Shown: positions 35,687 to 48,085, numbered from the stretch's first letter. The stretch is 64,000 nucleotides of DNA from Microbulbifer variabilis ATCC 700307 (GCF_000380565.1 NZ_AQYJ01000024.1:186001-250000), one strand, 5' to 3'. Made by a program: numbers and translations. Notes: generated from the letters alone by a model not told the origin.

Positions 35687-37687
35687 TTGAGTAGTATTGG
35701 TTATCGACGCGATATCGACGGGTTGCGCGCTTTAGCGGTTCTGCCGGTAGTTTTTGCCCATGCAGGGCTAGAAGGGTTTTCAGGTGGATTCGTCGGTGTC
35801 GATGTTTTCTTTGTGATATCTGGCTACCTGATTACCAGTATCCTGGTGAGGGAGGTTGAGGCAGGTAGCTTCTCCCTGGCAAATTTTTACGAACGGCGCG
35901 CCCGTCGCATCCTACCTGCCCTTTTTGCTGTCTTAATAACAACGATTGCGGTGGGGTGGTTTGTTTTACCGCCGGAGCCTCTGAAAGAGCTTGCTCAATC
36001 GGTGCTCGCTACAGTCCTGTTCGTCTCGAATATATGGTTTTGGCAGAGCACAGAGGATTATTTTGGGGCTGGCGCAGATTGGCAGCCTCTCCTGCATACC
36101 TGGTCCCTCTCGGTTGAAGAGCAATTTTACCTGGGTTTCCCTCTTTTAATATGTCTCTTGGCTGCCCGAGGGCGCGGCCCGATGTGGCTTGTTGTGGCGG
36201 GAATATCACTGCTTTCTCTCGGCCTTTCAATCTGGGCCACCAGTGCACAACCTTTTGCTAATTACTTCCTTACTCCAACTCGGATATGGGAGTTGGGGAT
36301 TGGAGCGTTAGTAGCACTGGGAGCATTTCCGAATGTGAAGCGGGCTTGGCTTCTGGAGCTGGCAGGGGCGCTCGGCACCTTAATGATCCTCACCAGCGTG
36401 TTTTTATTTGATGCCTCTACTCCCTTCCCGGGTGTTGCCGCTTTATTGCCTTGTGTGGGCACTGCCACGCTGATCTGGGCCGGCAGTCAGCGACTAACAG
36501 TGGCCGGCTTTCTTCTATCGTCGCGGCTTCTGGTTTCGGTAGGCTTGATTTCCTACTCTCTATACCTTTGGCACTGGCCTGTGTTGGTTTTGTTTAGGTT
36601 TTTAAATGGCTCGGCTGAGCTTCCATTTGAAATAGCCATAAAGGCAATCCTGGTGTCGGGGGGGCTTGCCTGGGTGAGCTGGAAGTTTGTGGAAGCACCT
36701 TTTCGCCAGCCCTCCGCGCGAGGGGTATCAAAACGTGGCCTGGCAAACACTTTCGGTGTAATGGCGATGCTGATCGTTTCTGTCTCCCTGGTAATCAATG
36801 TCAAAAAGGGTGTGCCTTCCCGTCTTCCCGAGCCATTATTTGCCACCTATCAAAATGCCAAAGAACGAACGTCTAAAGAGCGTCGTTGTATGGAGCGTTT
36901 ACCTGAAGAAGGGCTCTGTGAATTGGGTGAGGCGAGCAGTGGAGCCTCAGTGGATTACCTGCTCTGGGGGGATTCCCATGCAGGTGCGTTTCTGCCTGGT
37001 TTTGAGCACTGGCTGAAAGTAAAGGGTTATCGCGGTATTGTGGCTGCAAAATCTGCCTGTGCGCCACTCCTTGGTATTGTTCGTCTAGAGATGGGCGCTA
37101 TGCATGGATGCGATACTTTTAATGCCCAAATAATGGAGATGCTGGAACAGCGAAAGGATGTGAAGACCGTAGTTTTAGTGGCGCGGTGGGCGCTGGTAGT
37201 GGAGGGGAGTCGTTCCGCCGGTGAAAGTGGCCCGCCGGCAGTAATGGGGTTGGCAAAGACGGCATATGAAAAGCCCTCTTCTGGAGGAGCTTCTGTGAAT
37301 AATTTTGAGCTGGTTGCCCAAGGTCTCCATCAGACTGTTGCTCGTATCCGTGCGAGTGGGCGTGAGGTAATAATTGTAGAGGGAATCCCTGAAATTTCTT
37401 TTTCTGTTCCGCTTGCCATCGCCAGCGCCGAATTTATCGGCGCACAACTGCAGGGCGCTCCGACCAAGAGAGATGTAGAAGAGCGTAATAAGAGAGTTAC
37501 AAGAATCTTTAATAGTCTGGGAAAGGAGTTCCAGATAGAGCGCGTAAGCTTGGTGCCAGAATTATGTCCATCTCGATGCCAGATTCAGGTTGATGGGGAG
37601 CCCCTGTATCGTGATGATGATCACCTGAGCACTTTTGGCTCAATACGCTTGGTCCCGCAGATGATGGATAGTATCCCCAATGGTTAG
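35687..37687 (+). CDS. OafA/YrhL-type membrane O-acyltransferase with C-terminal SGNH domain
   Basis: The 666-residue protein starts at a TTG with aagg just upstream. The N-terminal half is an acyltransferase-3 membrane domain with about ten segments and the marks RRDIDGLRALAVLPVVFAHA, GFVGVDVFFVISGYLIT and SLSVEEQFYL. The C-terminal ~270 residues form an SGNH hydrolase-like domain: LLWGDSHAGAFLPG supplies the Ser, and DDDHLSTFG the Asp-His pair. Such two-domain enzymes O-acetylate or otherwise acylate lipopolysaccharide O-antigen or other surface sugars, the membrane part passing the acyl group to the periplasmic domain. No polysaccharide gene cluster adjoins it. Confidence 0.9.
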   Translation: MSSIGYRRDIDGLRALAVLPVVFAHAGLEGFSGGFVGVDVFFVISGYLITSILVREVEAGSFSLANFYERRARRILPALFAVLITTIAVGWFVLPPEPLKELAQSVLATVLFVSNIWFWQSTEDYFGAGADWQPLLHTWSLSVEEQFYLGFPLLICLLAARGRGPMWLVVAGISLLSLGLSIWATSAQPFANYFLTPTRIWELGIGALVALGAFPNVKRAWLLELAGALGTLMILTSVFLFDASTPFPGVAALLPCVGTATLIWAGSQRLTVAGFLLSSRLLVSVGLISYSLYLWHWPVLVLFRFLNGSAELPFEIAIKAILVSGGLAWVSWKFVEAPFRQPSARGVSKRGLANTFGVMAMLIVSVSLVINVKKGVPSRLPEPLFATYQNAKERTSKERRCMERLPEEGLCELGEASSGASVDYLLWGDSHAGAFLPGFEHWLKVKGYRGIVAAKSACAPLLGIVRLEMGAMHGCDTFNAQIMEMLEQRKDVKTVVLVARWALVVEGSRSAGESGPPAVMGLAKTAYEKPSSGGASVNNFELVAQGLHQTVARIRASGREVIIVEGIPEISFSVPLAIASAEFIGAQLQGAPTKRDVEERNKRVTRIFNSLGKEFQIERVSLVPELCPSRCQIQVDGEPLYRDDDHLSTFGSIRLVPQMMDSIPNG

Positions 37688-38547
37688 GCCTTGATGCCCG
37701 CTAGTAATAAAGTTACTGCTGTCATGAGTCTACAGAGATACTGTCTCATCGGCGGGTAGGATTAGCATTGGGATAATAGCTGTGCGTCTTCAGCCCTCTT
37801 CAATCATTTAAGTTTGTTTTTGAATTAAATTGGATACTGTTGCTCCAATAACACACAGGGTGCAGTTGACCCTGGGGCGTGTCAGCATTCGAAAATTTCT
37901 CCCTTACATGAAATTGTTATAGTGCGAATGCGGACTCTCTCCCCTCATCCATAAAATTGAGTCCAGCTTTTACAGCACATCCTCAAGCAGAATTTACAGC
38001 AGTTGAGAAGTGAGGGAGTCGAGTTTCTATCCTTAGGGAAAAGAGGAAACTTCTATGGCTACATCGACGTGTGCAAAAAAATGGCCGATTGACCTTTTAC
38101 CTGAATCAGCGCCTTGAGATCTTCTCAGCTGAGCGCCTCGGTTTAAAATTAAGCTCTTCCAGTAAGTTATTGGAGCATTCTGGGTGCGCTTTCCCAACCT
38201 CAATGAAAATATCGAGATTTACTATGACTACTTTTCAGAGCTAAATCTGTGTAGAAAAGTATTCGGCAGGGACTCCTTACCTATTTGTGGCAGGCATTAA
38301 GGGTCCCGTGGGCTTATACGATGCGTTGTTAGTAAACCGAATTCAGACACTGCTAGCTGGAAATTTATGGTCCCTGTCCTGGAAGAATTGGATGGGTTGC
38401 CTCATTGACGTGTTTAGACAGCACATATTGCCCGGATGCAAAAGACCTAGTATCGCTTAGCTCAAAGAAAAAAGTGCTCAGAAAGGTAAATAGGGATGCT
38501 GCAGAGGTTTGATTCAGGGCTCGGTATCGAGCCCCTGAGGCTAAAGT
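37688..38547. other. 860-base region without an intact gene; possible coding remnants
   Basis: No intact gene is visible. Near 38180-38300 one forward frame reads WVRFPNLNENIEIYYDYFSE and then CRKVFGRDSLPICG before a stop, with no start. That looks like debris of a lost gene. A 20-codon frame at 38055-38117 has a good binding site (gaggaaac) but no recognisable product. The rest shows no clear structure. Confidence 0.4.
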
Positions 38548-39411
38548 TTAAGTAATGCTTTTACTTGAAGAGTTGCTTTGCTGTTGGGTAGGGAAGCTAT
38601 CTGTACCGGGATCACCCTCTTGTCGCAGGCGTTCAATCCACAGTGCAGTGCCACCGGCTACAGCTGCTGGCATTACAAAGATATTCAGGATCGGCACCAT
38701 CTTTGCCAACATCACTGTGCCACCAAATGTGAGACTGGTTAGTTTACGACGGCGCAAGACACTTTTAAGCTCATCAAATGGCCGTTGGTGATTGTCGAGG
38801 GGGTAGTCCACATATTGGATGGCCATGGACCAGGCACCCCAGACAGCAGTTAATACTGCTGGGATAATAATTGTCCAACTGGTGGCCGTAGCCACCAATA
38901 AAATAATTAGCCCCCAGAATATAAAGTAGCCCAGCTTACGCAGTTCTCGGCCAAGGGTGCGCCAAATCATTTGCAGTAACGGCTCTGCCGGCGGTGTCTT
39001 TCCGGTGAGAAGCTCCTCTACCTTTTCAGCCAGAATACCATTGAAGGGTGCGGCAATAATATTGGTAATTACAGCAAACAGATAACCGTAAACAAGAAAA
39101 AAAAGAAACAACACCAGGAATGCAATAATCCAGGCAAGCCAGCGAAAAATGCTGGCGGCCCAGGCGGCACCTTTGGCCATGATTGCTTCCCACCAGGACA
39201 TATTCGCGGTATCGACAGGGGTGTGAGATAGCAGGCTGCCAATATAGTCGCTGAGTCCTCCCAGTTGCGAAATCATGATGCCACTGATAATGATAAACAG
39301 CACCAGATTGATCAGTAATGGAACCAGGATAAAAGGGCGCAGTTCGCGCCGGGTTATCAGGTGCACACCGCGCACTAGCGCGTCGATACCGTGGATGGGG
39401 TTTGAAGTCAT
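38548..39411 (-). CDS. cysZ: Sulfate transporter CysZ
   Basis: The 287-residue protein has the CysZ/EI24 pattern: HGIDALVRGVHLITRRELRPF at the N-terminus, hydrophobic segments around residues 28-50 and 85-120, the amphipathic region ITNIIAAPFNGILAEKVEEL, and the C-terminal half with SWTIIIPAVLTAVWGAWSMA and MAIQYVDYPLDNHQ. CysZ is an inner-membrane sulfate channel feeding cysteine synthesis. A serine-rich tail (QQQSNSSSKS) ends it. The next upstream gene on the strand is 32 bases away. Confidence 0.9.
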   Translation of the reverse strand: MTSNPIHGIDALVRGVHLITRRELRPFILVPLLINLVLFIIISGIMISQLGGLSDYIGSLLSHTPVDTANMSWWEAIMAKGAAWAASIFRWLAWIIAFLVLFLFFLVYGYLFAVITNIIAAPFNGILAEKVEELLTGKTPPAEPLLQMIWRTLGRELRKLGYFIFWGLIILLVATATSWTIIIPAVLTAVWGAWSMAIQYVDYPLDNHQRPFDELKSVLRRRKLTSLTFGGTVMLAKMVPILNIFVMPAAVAGGTALWIERLRQEGDPGTDSFPTQQQSNSSSKSIT

Positions 39412-39443
39412 AAATTTACCTCTTACCGGTGCGGCGATAGTCT

Positions 39444-39743
39444 TTATTGTTCAGCGCCGGCGGCTTTCAGTATTTCACCGTACTCTTTACCCTGGCGGTG
39501 CTCTTTAATTCGGCTCAATAGGGTTTTACCATCGGGGCCAGGGCTGTTGAGGTCTTTCCCTTCGGCAAGAAATAGTTGAACAAAGGAGGCAAAGCTCTCT
39601 GCTTTCATACTGCGGTAAGCACGCTCAAGCAGGTGGTAGTCGAGGTTTACTCCCTTGGGGGCTTCTCCAATCAGGAAGCCGGCAATACGCTCCGTATCAA
39701 AAACTTCCCCGAGAACTTTTTGCTTGTCTTTTTTCTGGCTCAA
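39444..39743 (-). CDS. PA4642-family protein
   Basis: This 99-residue soluble protein matches the conserved PA4642 family of Pseudomonas and relatives: an N-terminal QKKDKQKVLGEVFDTERIAGFL, then YHLLERAYRSMKAESFASFVQLFL and GPDGKTLLSRIKEHRQGKEY. The function is unknown. It lies between gatB and cysZ on the same strand. Confidence 0.85.
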   Translation of the reverse strand: MSQKKDKQKVLGEVFDTERIAGFLIGEAPKGVNLDYHLLERAYRSMKAESFASFVQLFLAEGKDLNSPGPDGKTLLSRIKEHRQGKEYGEILKAAGAEQ

Positions 39744-39810
39744 AATCTTTTCCTTACTGCTGTCTTTACTGCCGGGATGTTACCCAGCTCAAGTATTCAA
39801 GGGTTAATAA

Positions 39811-41262
39811 TTAAAGCAGGGCGTCCAGCTTTTCCTTGAGAATTTTGTTGATCATTTGTGGGTTTGCCTGACCCTTGGAGGCTTTCATGATCTGGCCAAC
39901 AAAGTAGCCCATCATTTTGGGACGCTTGGATTCGTCAGCTCTACGGTAATTATCCACTTGAGCGTCGCTTGCGGCGATAACTTCATCCACCATTTTTTCG
40001 ATGGCGCCAGTATCAGATACTTGCTTCAGGCCGCGTTTTTCAATGATGTCATCAGCGCTGCCTTCACCTTCACAGATTGCCTCAAACACCTGCTTGGCAA
40101 TCTTGCTTGAAATAGTGTTGTCTTTTATACGGGTAATTAGGCCTGCCAGCTGTGTAGCGGAAACGGGGGACTCGGCAATACTGATTTCCTTGCGATTTAG
40201 CAGCGCAGCCAGCTCACCGGTTATCCAGTTGGCGGCCAGCTTGGGTTCGCCGCAGGACTTACATACAGTTTCGAAATACTCCGCACTGTCGCGATCCTGG
40301 GTCAGTTGATCGGCATCATATGCAGATAGATTGAATTCGGACTGGAAACGCTCGGCTTTGGTATCCGGCAGCTCCGGCAGTTCCTTGCGCAGCTGTTCAA
40401 TATATTCTTCGGTGAGTACTACCGGCAGAAGGTCCGGGCAGGGAAAGTAGCGATAGTCATTGGCAACTTCCTTGCTGCGCATAGAGCGGGTCTCATTTTT
40501 GTCGGCGTCGTAGAGACGGGTTTCCTGCTCGATACTGCCGCCGTCTTCGAGGATATCGATCTGGCGCTCTGCTTCCACTTTGATGGCCCGCTCAACGAAA
40601 CGGAAAGAGTTGATATTCTTTAGCTCGGTGCGGGTGCCCAGTTTTTCCTCACCTTTTAATCGCACGGATACATTGGCATCACAGCGTAGGGAGCCCTGGG
40701 ACATATCTCCATCAGAAATTCCCAAATAGGTCACGATGCTATGAATTTTCCTGAGGTAAGCAACTGCTTCGGCAGCACTTCGCATATCGGGTTCGGATAC
40801 AATTTCAATCAACGGGGTTCCGGCTCGGTTGAGATCAATTCCAGACATGCCATGGAAATCTTCGTGTAGGGATTTACCTGCATCCTCTTCAAGATGAGCA
40901 TGGTGCAAGCGCACTTTTTTGCTGCCTCCATCCTCCAGGTGAATTTCCACTTCCCCTGCTCCGACGATGGGCTGTTCCAGCTGGGTAGTTTGATAGCCTT
41001 TGGGTAGATCTGGATAGAAATAATTCTTACGTTCGAAAACGGATCGTTTGCTAATTTCCGCATTCATTGCCAGGCCAAACATTATCGCATAGCGAAAAGC
41101 TTGTTCATTGGGTACTGGCAAGGTACCGGGCATGGCCAGATCTACAGCACACGCTTGAGTATTGGGGGCGGCGCCAAAACGGGTGCTCGCACCGGAGAAT
41201 AGTTTTGATTCGGTGGAGAGCTGGACGTGAACTTCCAGCCCGATAACGATTTCCCATTCCAC
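39811..41262 (-). CDS. gatB: Asp-tRNA(Asn)/Glu-tRNA(Gln) amidotransferase subunit B
   Basis: The 483-residue subunit binds the mischarged tRNA and activates its side chain with ATP. It begins [15 protein letters not shown] and contains the family segments [35 protein letters not shown] and SLRCDANVS. The C-terminal YqeY-like tail domain ends [18 protein letters not shown]. It follows gatA by 11 bases in the operon gatC-gatA-gatB. Confidence 0.97.
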   Translation of the reverse strand: MEWEIVIGLEVHVQLSTESKLFSGASTRFGAAPNTQACAVDLAMPGTLPVPNEQAFRYAIMFGLAMNAEISKRSVFERKNYFYPDLPKGYQTTQLEQPIVGAGEVEIHLEDGGSKKVRLHHAHLEEDAGKSLHEDFHGMSGIDLNRAGTPLIEIVSEPDMRSAAEAVAYLRKIHSIVTYLGISDGDMSQGSLRCDANVSVRLKGEEKLGTRTELKNINSFRFVERAIKVEAERQIDILEDGGSIEQETRLYDADKNETRSMRSKEVANDYRYFPCPDLLPVVLTEEYIEQLRKELPELPDTKAERFQSEFNLSAYDADQLTQDRDSAEYFETVCKSCGEPKLAANWITGELAALLNRKEISIAESPVSATQLAGLITRIKDNTISSKIAKQVFEAICEGEGSADDIIEKRGLKQVSDTGAIEKMVDEVIAASDAQVDNYRRADESKRPKMMGYFVGQIMKASKGQANPQMINKILKEKLDALL

Positions 41263-41273
41263 GATATTTCTCC

Positions 41274-42719
41274 TTATACGGCGCTGGCTTTGTGCCAGTC
41301 TGTTACCTGCTGATATTGGTGCGCAATATTAAGCATGCGAGCCTCATCCAGGTAATTTCCGGTGATCTGCAGACCTACAGGCATATTATTTACAAGCCCG
41401 CAGGGGATAGACATTCCAGGGAGGCCTGCCAGGTTAGTGGCGATGGTATAAATATCTTCCAGATACATAGCAACCGGGTCGGCGCTCTTGGCACCCAGTT
41501 GGAAAGCGGGGGAGGGGGTGGTGGGTCCCATTATAACATCCACTTTTTCAAAGGCCTGCATGAAGTCCTGCTTGATCAGGCGGCGTACCTGCTGGGCCTT
41601 GTTGTAGTAGGCATCGTAATAGCCGGCTGACAAGGCATAGGTGCCCACCAGGATTCGGCGTTGGACCTCTTCGCCGAAGCCTTCGCCCCGGGAGCGCATG
41701 TACAGATCACGCAGATCGGAGGGCTGTTCACAGCGATGCCCATAGCGCACACCATCGAAGCGGGACAGGTTAGCAGAGGCTTCCGCCGGTGCGATGACGT
41801 AATAAGCGGGAATTGCCAACTCAGTGTGCGGCAGGCTGATATCGACCAATTCAGCCCCGAGTTTTTCAAATTCCTTGAGAGCATCCTGCACCCGGACAGC
41901 GGTATCACCATCGAGCCCCTCGCCGAAGTACTCCTTGGGTACACCAACTTTGAGCCCGGTGACGGAATCATTCAGTCTCGCGGTATAGTCCGCTTGGGGG
42001 CGATCCAGGCTGGTGGAATCTTTTGAATCATGGCTGGCCATAGCGGATAGCAAATAGGCTACGTCTTCTGCATTGCGCGCGATAGGACCGGCTTGATCCA
42101 GGCTTGAGGCATAGGCGACGATGCCCCAGCGGGATACACGGCCATAAGTGGGTTTCAAGCCGGTCGTATTGGTCAATGCTGCTGGCTGGCGAATAGAGCC
42201 GCCGGTATCGGTAGCGGTGGCTCCCGGGACGAGGAGGGCTGCCACTGCGGCTGCTGAGCCGCCTGACGAACCGCCGGGTACGTAATTAGTGTCCCAGGGA
42301 TTTTTTACCGCGCCATAGTAGCTGCTTTCGTTGGAGGAGCCCATGGCAAACTCATCCATATTGGTTTTGCCCAGGGTAACGGTGCCAGCCGAATTCAGGT
42401 TTTCCACGATTGTGGCGTTGTAAGGCGGAATAAAATTGTCCAGCATTTTTGACGCGCAGCTGGTGCGAATGCCCTTGGTGCAGACAATGTCCTTGTGTGC
42501 GATAGGAACGCCACACAAGGCAGGAGCTTCCCCGGCAGCGAGGCGCTCGTCGGCCGCTTTAGCTTGGTTGAGGGCGAGCTCTTCAGTGACAGTGATAAAG
42601 CTGTTGTAGTTGCTATCCAGCTGCTGGATACGCTTGAGCAAATGTTGGGTAAGCTCAGTACTGGAGAACTCTTTACCCCGCAATCCGCGAATGATCTCGG
42701 CGATAGTAAATTGATGCAT
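41274..42719 (-). CDS. gatA: Asp-tRNA(Asn)/Glu-tRNA(Gln) amidotransferase subunit A
   Basis: The 481-residue amidase releases ammonia from glutamine. The Ser-cisSer-Lys catalytic set is visible: the lysine in [12 protein letters not shown], the serine-rich [14 protein letters not shown] and the nucleophile region [14 protein letters not shown]. Length and motifs are complete. GatCAB presence means that this organism can make Gln-tRNA and/or Asn-tRNA by the indirect route. Confidence 0.97.
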   Translation of the reverse strand: MHQFTIAEIIRGLRGKEFSSTELTQHLLKRIQQLDSNYNSFITVTEELALNQAKAADERLAAGEAPALCGVPIAHKDIVCTKGIRTSCASKMLDNFIPPYNATIVENLNSAGTVTLGKTNMDEFAMGSSNESSYYGAVKNPWDTNYVPGGSSGGSAAAVAALLVPGATATDTGGSIRQPAALTNTTGLKPTYGRVSRWGIVAYASSLDQAGPIARNAEDVAYLLSAMASHDSKDSTSLDRPQADYTARLNDSVTGLKVGVPKEYFGEGLDGDTAVRVQDALKEFEKLGAELVDISLPHTELAIPAYYVIAPAEASANLSRFDGVRYGHRCEQPSDLRDLYMRSRGEGFGEEVQRRILVGTYALSAGYYDAYYNKAQQVRRLIKQDFMQAFEKVDVIMGPTTPSPAFQLGAKSADPVAMYLEDIYTIATNLAGLPGMSIPCGLVNNMPVGLQITGNYLDEARMLNIAHQYQQVTDWHKASAV

Positions 42720-42791
42720 GATATTCCCTTAAGGCTTTGGCGGGATCAGATGATTGGCTTTCGAGTGGGCTTTGAAGTGATGGGTCCCGGC

Positions 42792-43079
42792 TCAGTCAAT
42801 CACCTTGGGTACCAGATAGAGCCCCTCATCTGACTGAGGGGCCAAAGACAGGAAACTATTTCGCTGGTCGGTTTCGGTTACCGCATCGGCACGGAGGGTT
42901 TGCACCTCATCAAGGGGGTGTGCCATGGGGATTACACCATCGGTGTTGATGGCCTGCAGCTGGTCTACCAGTTGTAGAATGTCACCAAGGCGGCTGCTGA
43001 CTTCCTCTATGGTTGCGTTGGATATGGCGATGCGGGCTAGCTCGGCCAGCTTTTCTACGGTTTGTGTATCCACGGCCAT
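42792..43079 (-). CDS. gatC: Asp-tRNA(Asn)/Glu-tRNA(Gln) amidotransferase subunit C
   Basis: The 95-residue subunit holds GatA and GatB together. The start is placed at ATG 43079, where the usual N-terminus begins (MAVDTQTVEKLAELARIAIS), with ggaggag six to twelve bases ahead; a longer frame to 43109 lacks support. The family segment DGVIPMAHPLDEVQTLRADAVTE is clear. It is the first gene of gatCAB and is divergent from mreB. Confidence 0.95.
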   Translation of the reverse strand: MAVDTQTVEKLAELARIAISNATIEEVSSRLGDILQLVDQLQAINTDGVIPMAHPLDEVQTLRADAVTETDQRNSFLSLAPQSDEGLYLVPKVID

Positions 43080-44463
<1,384 letters not shown>

Positions 44464-44593
44464 GTCAAGTAAGGTCGAGGCAGTGTTCCGATGAGAATAG
44501 CGGGGCCGTCTTGGCAGTTAGTTTCACGTTTCAGTGACATCCGATATATATTGTGAGAACAATAAGCATTGATCTTTATAAAGGGGGCTGCCC

Positions 44594-45436
44594 TTGAAAC
44601 CGCTATTTACCCGCGGCCCCTCCCAAGAGACCCGCCTGATTACTTTGGCTGTTTTGTCAATCGCCCTGTTTGTAATCAGCTACTCTACCGACTGGTTCCA
44701 CACTATCCGTGAGCGGCTATTCGATGCCGTCGCCCCTCTTTATTGGATTACCGGTACCCCTGAGAGAGTGACTGATTGGGCCGGTGAGCAGTTTCGCTCC
44801 CGTGATGAATTGCTCGAAGAAAATGACCGCCTCAAGCGCCAGGTATTATTGCTGGAGCAACGCAGCCAGTTATTAGCAGCCGTAAAGGCGGAAAATACCC
44901 AGCTCAAGGAGCTGATGAACTCGGCTGAGATGGTTGATGACCGTGTGCTGGTCGCCCAGATTATCGGCGTGTCCCCTGACCCCTTGGAGCATGTCCTGCT
45001 TATTGATAAAGGCAGGGATGACGGTGTCGATGTGGGCACACCGGTGATGGATGCAGGCGGCTTGCTCGGGCAGGTGATTGAAGCCGGAAATTCATTTAGC
45101 CGGATTCTGTTGATCACAGATTCCAGCCACGCCATCCCGGTACAGGTGTTGCGCAACAGCATGCGTACCGTAGCCGAAGGTACTGGGGATCTGTATCGGC
45201 TTAAGCTGCGTCACCTGGCCAATACCAGTGATATTCGCGAGGGAGACCTGCTACTGAGCTCAGGCCTTGGTGGTCGCTTTCCGGCAGGTTACCCGGTTGG
45301 AGAAGTGATGTCGGTCACTCGTGACCCGGGCAAGCCTTTTGCGGAGGCTGAAGTGTTGCCCCGCGGCCGCATGAACCGCAGTCGTTTTGTGCTTGCGGTT
45401 ATCAGTGACAGGGGGCAGGGCCTTGCAAGCGAGTAG
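44594..45436 (+). CDS. mreC: Rod shape-determining protein MreC
   Basis: The 280-residue protein starts at a TTG with agggggc ahead of it. It has one N-terminal membrane anchor (LAVLSIALFVISYSTDWF), a coiled coil (ELLEENDRLKRQVLLLEQRS, to about residue 110), and the periplasmic beta domains with IGVSPDPLEHVLLIDKG and GLGGRFPAGYPVG. MreC links MreB to the peptidoglycan synthases outside the membrane. It overlaps mreD slightly. Confidence 0.96.
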   Translation: MKPLFTRGPSQETRLITLAVLSIALFVISYSTDWFHTIRERLFDAVAPLYWITGTPERVTDWAGEQFRSRDELLEENDRLKRQVLLLEQRSQLLAAVKAENTQLKELMNSAEMVDDRVLVAQIIGVSPDPLEHVLLIDKGRDDGVDVGTPVMDAGGLLGQVIEAGNSFSRILLITDSSHAIPVQVLRNSMRTVAEGTGDLYRLKLRHLANTSDIREGDLLLSSGLGGRFPAGYPVGEVMSVTRDPGKPFAEAEVLPRGRMNRSRFVLAVISDRGQGLASE

Positions 45437-45902
45437 CCGCTGGTTTATCGCCGCTACCATTTTTCTGTCAATGCTGCTGGTAGTAATGCCCTTGCCTCAA
45501 CAGTGGCTCTGGTTTCGCCCGGCATTTCCCGCCCTACTTATCATATTTTGGGTTTCGCGGATGCCCCAGTCTCTCGGTGTGGGTTTTGCTTGGCTGGTGG
45601 GAATCCTGGAGGATCTGGTAACTGGAGCAAGTCTCGGTACCCATGCTTTGGCCCTCGCTGTATTGGCGTATTTCAGTCTTTTGACCTACCAGCGCACAAG
45701 GGTCTTCAACCCGGCTCAACAACTCTTGTGGGTTTTTGTCCTGGTGGGTATTAATCAGGTAGTAGGAAACTGGGTGCATGGGTTGGAGGGAAAAACAGTG
45801 CCTGGACTGACCTTCCTATGGCCCGCACTTACTACGGCATTATTGTGGCCCTGTGTTACCCCTCCTTTGCGAGGCCTTTGTAATCGCCTTCACATTCGCT
45901 GA
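45423..45902 (+). CDS. mreD: Rod shape-determining protein MreD
   Basis: The product is about 159 residues from a TTG at 45423 with agggggc ahead of it; a GTG at 45387 would give 171 and overlap mreC more. It has five or six membrane segments and the MreD region FRPAFPALLIIFWVSRMPQS, followed by GFAWLVGILEDLVTGASLGTHAL with the conserved D and G. MreD works with MreC and RodA/PBP2 in rod elongation. A promoter-like region and the maf gene follow. Confidence 0.93.
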   Translation: MQASSRWFIAATIFLSMLLVVMPLPQQWLWFRPAFPALLIIFWVSRMPQSLGVGFAWLVGILEDLVTGASLGTHALALAVLAYFSLLTYQRTRVFNPAQQLLWVFVLVGINQVVGNWVHGLEGKTVPGLTFLWPALTTALLWPCVTPPLRGLCNRLHIR

Positions 45903-45935
45903 CTGAACCGTCAGATTGTAAATCAATGTAAAAAA

Positions 45936-45966
45936 TTGATCATTTTTCGATCGATATAGCTATAAT
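45936..45966 (+). promoter_or_regulatory. Candidate promoter upstream of maf
   Basis: A perfect -10 hexamer TATAAT lies at 45961-45966, with TTGATC at 45936-45941 as the -35 candidate. The spacing of 19 is longer than ideal. The region between mreD and maf is AT-rich, and the site lies 32 bases before the maf start. Confidence 0.4.
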
Positions 45967-45998
45967 CAGCCGCTGGCCCACAGGGAATATGTAGTACA

Positions 45999-46601
45999 GT
46001 GACAAATACCACCACATCAAACCGTCTCCTGCTCGCCTCGGGTTCCCCGCGTCGCGCCGAGCTTTTGACGCAGATAGGCGTCTCTTTTTCCCAGTTAACA
46101 CCTGCTGTTCCCGAGCAAAAGCAGTTGGCTGAGACTCCCCAGGAATATATTCAGCGATTGGCCCACGATAAGGCTACTGCTGGCCTGGGGGGCGTGGAAG
46201 GTGTATGGGCCCTGGGCTCTGATACGGTGGTACTCGCCGGGGACAAGGTGCTGGAGAAACCGAAGGATTACGCTGACTTTGAATCCATGATGTTGTCTTT
46301 GTCCGGTACTGAACACTCGGTATTGAGTGCGATCTGTCTGCGTAGTTGGGAGCGTCAGTTTAGCCGCGTGGTGGAAACACGGGTGCGCTTTCGTCACTTG
46401 TCGAAGGCGCAGATTGAAGCTTATTGGAGTACTGGTGAGCCTGAAGATAAAGCCGGAGGCTATGGTATCCAGGGAATGGGCGCCGCACTGGTTGAGTCTA
46501 TTAGCGGTAGTTATAGCAATGTGGTTGGGTTGCCCCTGGAGGCACTGGTTCCCATGCTTGAGCATGCGGGTATCCCTTACTGGCAGGAGAACCAGTCTTG
46601 A
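45999..46601 (+). CDS. maf: Maf-family nucleoside triphosphate pyrophosphatase
   Basis: The 200-residue protein starts at a GTG. It contains the Maf signature [14 protein letters not shown], the catalytic aspartate in ALGSDTVVL and the lysine-rich [14 protein letters not shown] segment. Maf/YhdE enzymes hydrolyse dTTP, UTP and modified nucleotides. Its stop overlaps the TTG start of rng by four bases. It sits between mreD and rng as in most gammaproteobacteria. Confidence 0.95.
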   Translation: MTNTTTSNRLLLASGSPRRAELLTQIGVSFSQLTPAVPEQKQLAETPQEYIQRLAHDKATAGLGGVEGVWALGSDTVVLAGDKVLEKPKDYADFESMMLSLSGTEHSVLSAICLRSWERQFSRVVETRVRFRHLSKAQIEAYWSTGEPEDKAGGYGIQGMGAALVESISGSYSNVVGLPLEALVPMLEHAGIPYWQENQS

Positions 46602-48085
46602 GTGAAGAGCTTTTAATCAATGTTGCACCTACAGAGACCCGCGTTGCCCTGGTGGAAAATGGCGTACTGCAGGAGGTCTATCTCGAGCGTAGCGCGCGAA
46701 GAGGAATAGTTGGCAATATCTACAAGGGCAAGGTGATTCGGGTTCTGCCAGGTATGCAGGCCGCATTTGTGGATATTGGGCTGGAGCGGGCTGGATTTAT
46801 CCACGCTTCAGATATAGCCCCTTTAGATGATGAGGGGATGGAAGCGCGGGATGCCGAAGTGGCAGATATCCGCGCTTTGGTACGCGAGGGACAGTCCCTG
46901 GTGGTGCAAGTGGTCAAAGACCCGATAAGTAGTAAAGGTGCGCGCTTAACCACTCATTTGTCAGTATCTGCGCGCTATCTCGTGTATATGCCCCAGACTC
47001 GCCATATTGGGATTTCCAATCGTATTGAGGATGAGGGTGAGCGTGAGCGTTTGCGCCAATTGGTAGAAGCTGCTGTATCTCGTCTTGCCGAAGACGGGCT
47101 TTCAGCAGATGGCGGGTTTATTTTGCGCACCGTGGCTGAAGGAGTGAGTGAAGAGGAGTTACTCAGGGATATCCCCTTTCTTTATAAGTTGTGGGGCGAG
47201 CTGGATCAGCGAATCAACGAGCGCCCTGTCCCCTCGGTAATCTACGAAGACTTACCACTGTTTATGCGCGCATTGCGTGATCTTGCGCGTCCCTATACAG
47301 AGAAGATTCGTATAGACTCCCGCGAGGCACATGGTCGCGCCGCGGAGTTTGCCGGCAAATATGCACCGGAAATCGCTGGCCGTCTGGAACACTATCCCGG
47401 TGAGCGCCCACTGTTTGATCTCTATGGTGTGGAAGAGGAAATTCGTCGCGCATTGCAAAATAAGGTGACTCTGAAGTCAGGTGGGTATCTTATCGTCGAG
47501 CAAACGGAAGCGATGAGCACTATTGATGTGAATACCGGCGCATTTGTCGGCCATCGAAATCTGGAAGAAACTATCTTCAAGACCAACCTGGAGGCGGCGA
47601 CCGCAATTGCCCGGCAGCTGAGACTGCGTAATCTAGGAGGCATCATCATTATCGACTTTATCGATATGAAGGACCCCGAGCACCAACGCCAGGTATTGCG
47701 AACACTTGAAAAAGCACTGGAGAGGGATCATGCCAAATCCAGTATCACCGGTGTCTCAGAGCTGGGTTTGGTTGAGATGACGCGCAAACGCACGCGTGAA
47801 TCCCTCGGGCAGATACTTTGTGAGCCCTGTCCAGTATGTGAGGGGCGTGGCACATTGAAAAGTGCTGAAACAGTCTGTTTTGAAATTTTTCGTGAGATCA
47901 TCCGTGAGGCGCGCGCTTACGACAGCGAAAAAATTATGGTGCTGGCAAGTCAGGTAGTCATAGACCTTTTACTCGATGAGGAGTCGGCTAATGTTGCCGA
48001 CCTGGAGGAGTTTATTCGCCGTCCTATACAGTTTCAGGTTGAGCCTATCTATAACCAGGAGCAGTACGACATTGTTCTTGTGTGA
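46598..48085 (+). CDS. rng: Ribonuclease G
   Basis: The 495-residue endoribonuclease starts at a TTG with agga 11 bases upstream. It has an S1 domain ([22 protein letters not shown] with a long insertion), the catalytic DNase-I-like motif [12 protein letters not shown] with the Mg-binding aspartates (also IIIIDFIDM), and the zinc-link cysteines [11 protein letters not shown]. RNase G processes 16S rRNA 5' ends and decays some mRNAs. The lack of a long C-terminal scaffold separates it from RNase E. Confidence 0.97.
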   Translation: MSEELLINVAPTETRVALVENGVLQEVYLERSARRGIVGNIYKGKVIRVLPGMQAAFVDIGLERAGFIHASDIAPLDDEGMEARDAEVADIRALVREGQSLVVQVVKDPISSKGARLTTHLSVSARYLVYMPQTRHIGISNRIEDEGERERLRQLVEAAVSRLAEDGLSADGGFILRTVAEGVSEEELLRDIPFLYKLWGELDQRINERPVPSVIYEDLPLFMRALRDLARPYTEKIRIDSREAHGRAAEFAGKYAPEIAGRLEHYPGERPLFDLYGVEEEIRRALQNKVTLKSGGYLIVEQTEAMSTIDVNTGAFVGHRNLEETIFKTNLEAATAIARQLRLRNLGGIIIIDFIDMKDPEHQRQVLRTLEKALERDHAKSSITGVSELGLVEMTRKRTRESLGQILCEPCPVCEGRGTLKSAETVCFEIFREIIREARAYDSEKIMVLASQVVIDLLLDEESANVADLEEFIRRPIQFQVEPIYNQEQYDIVLV

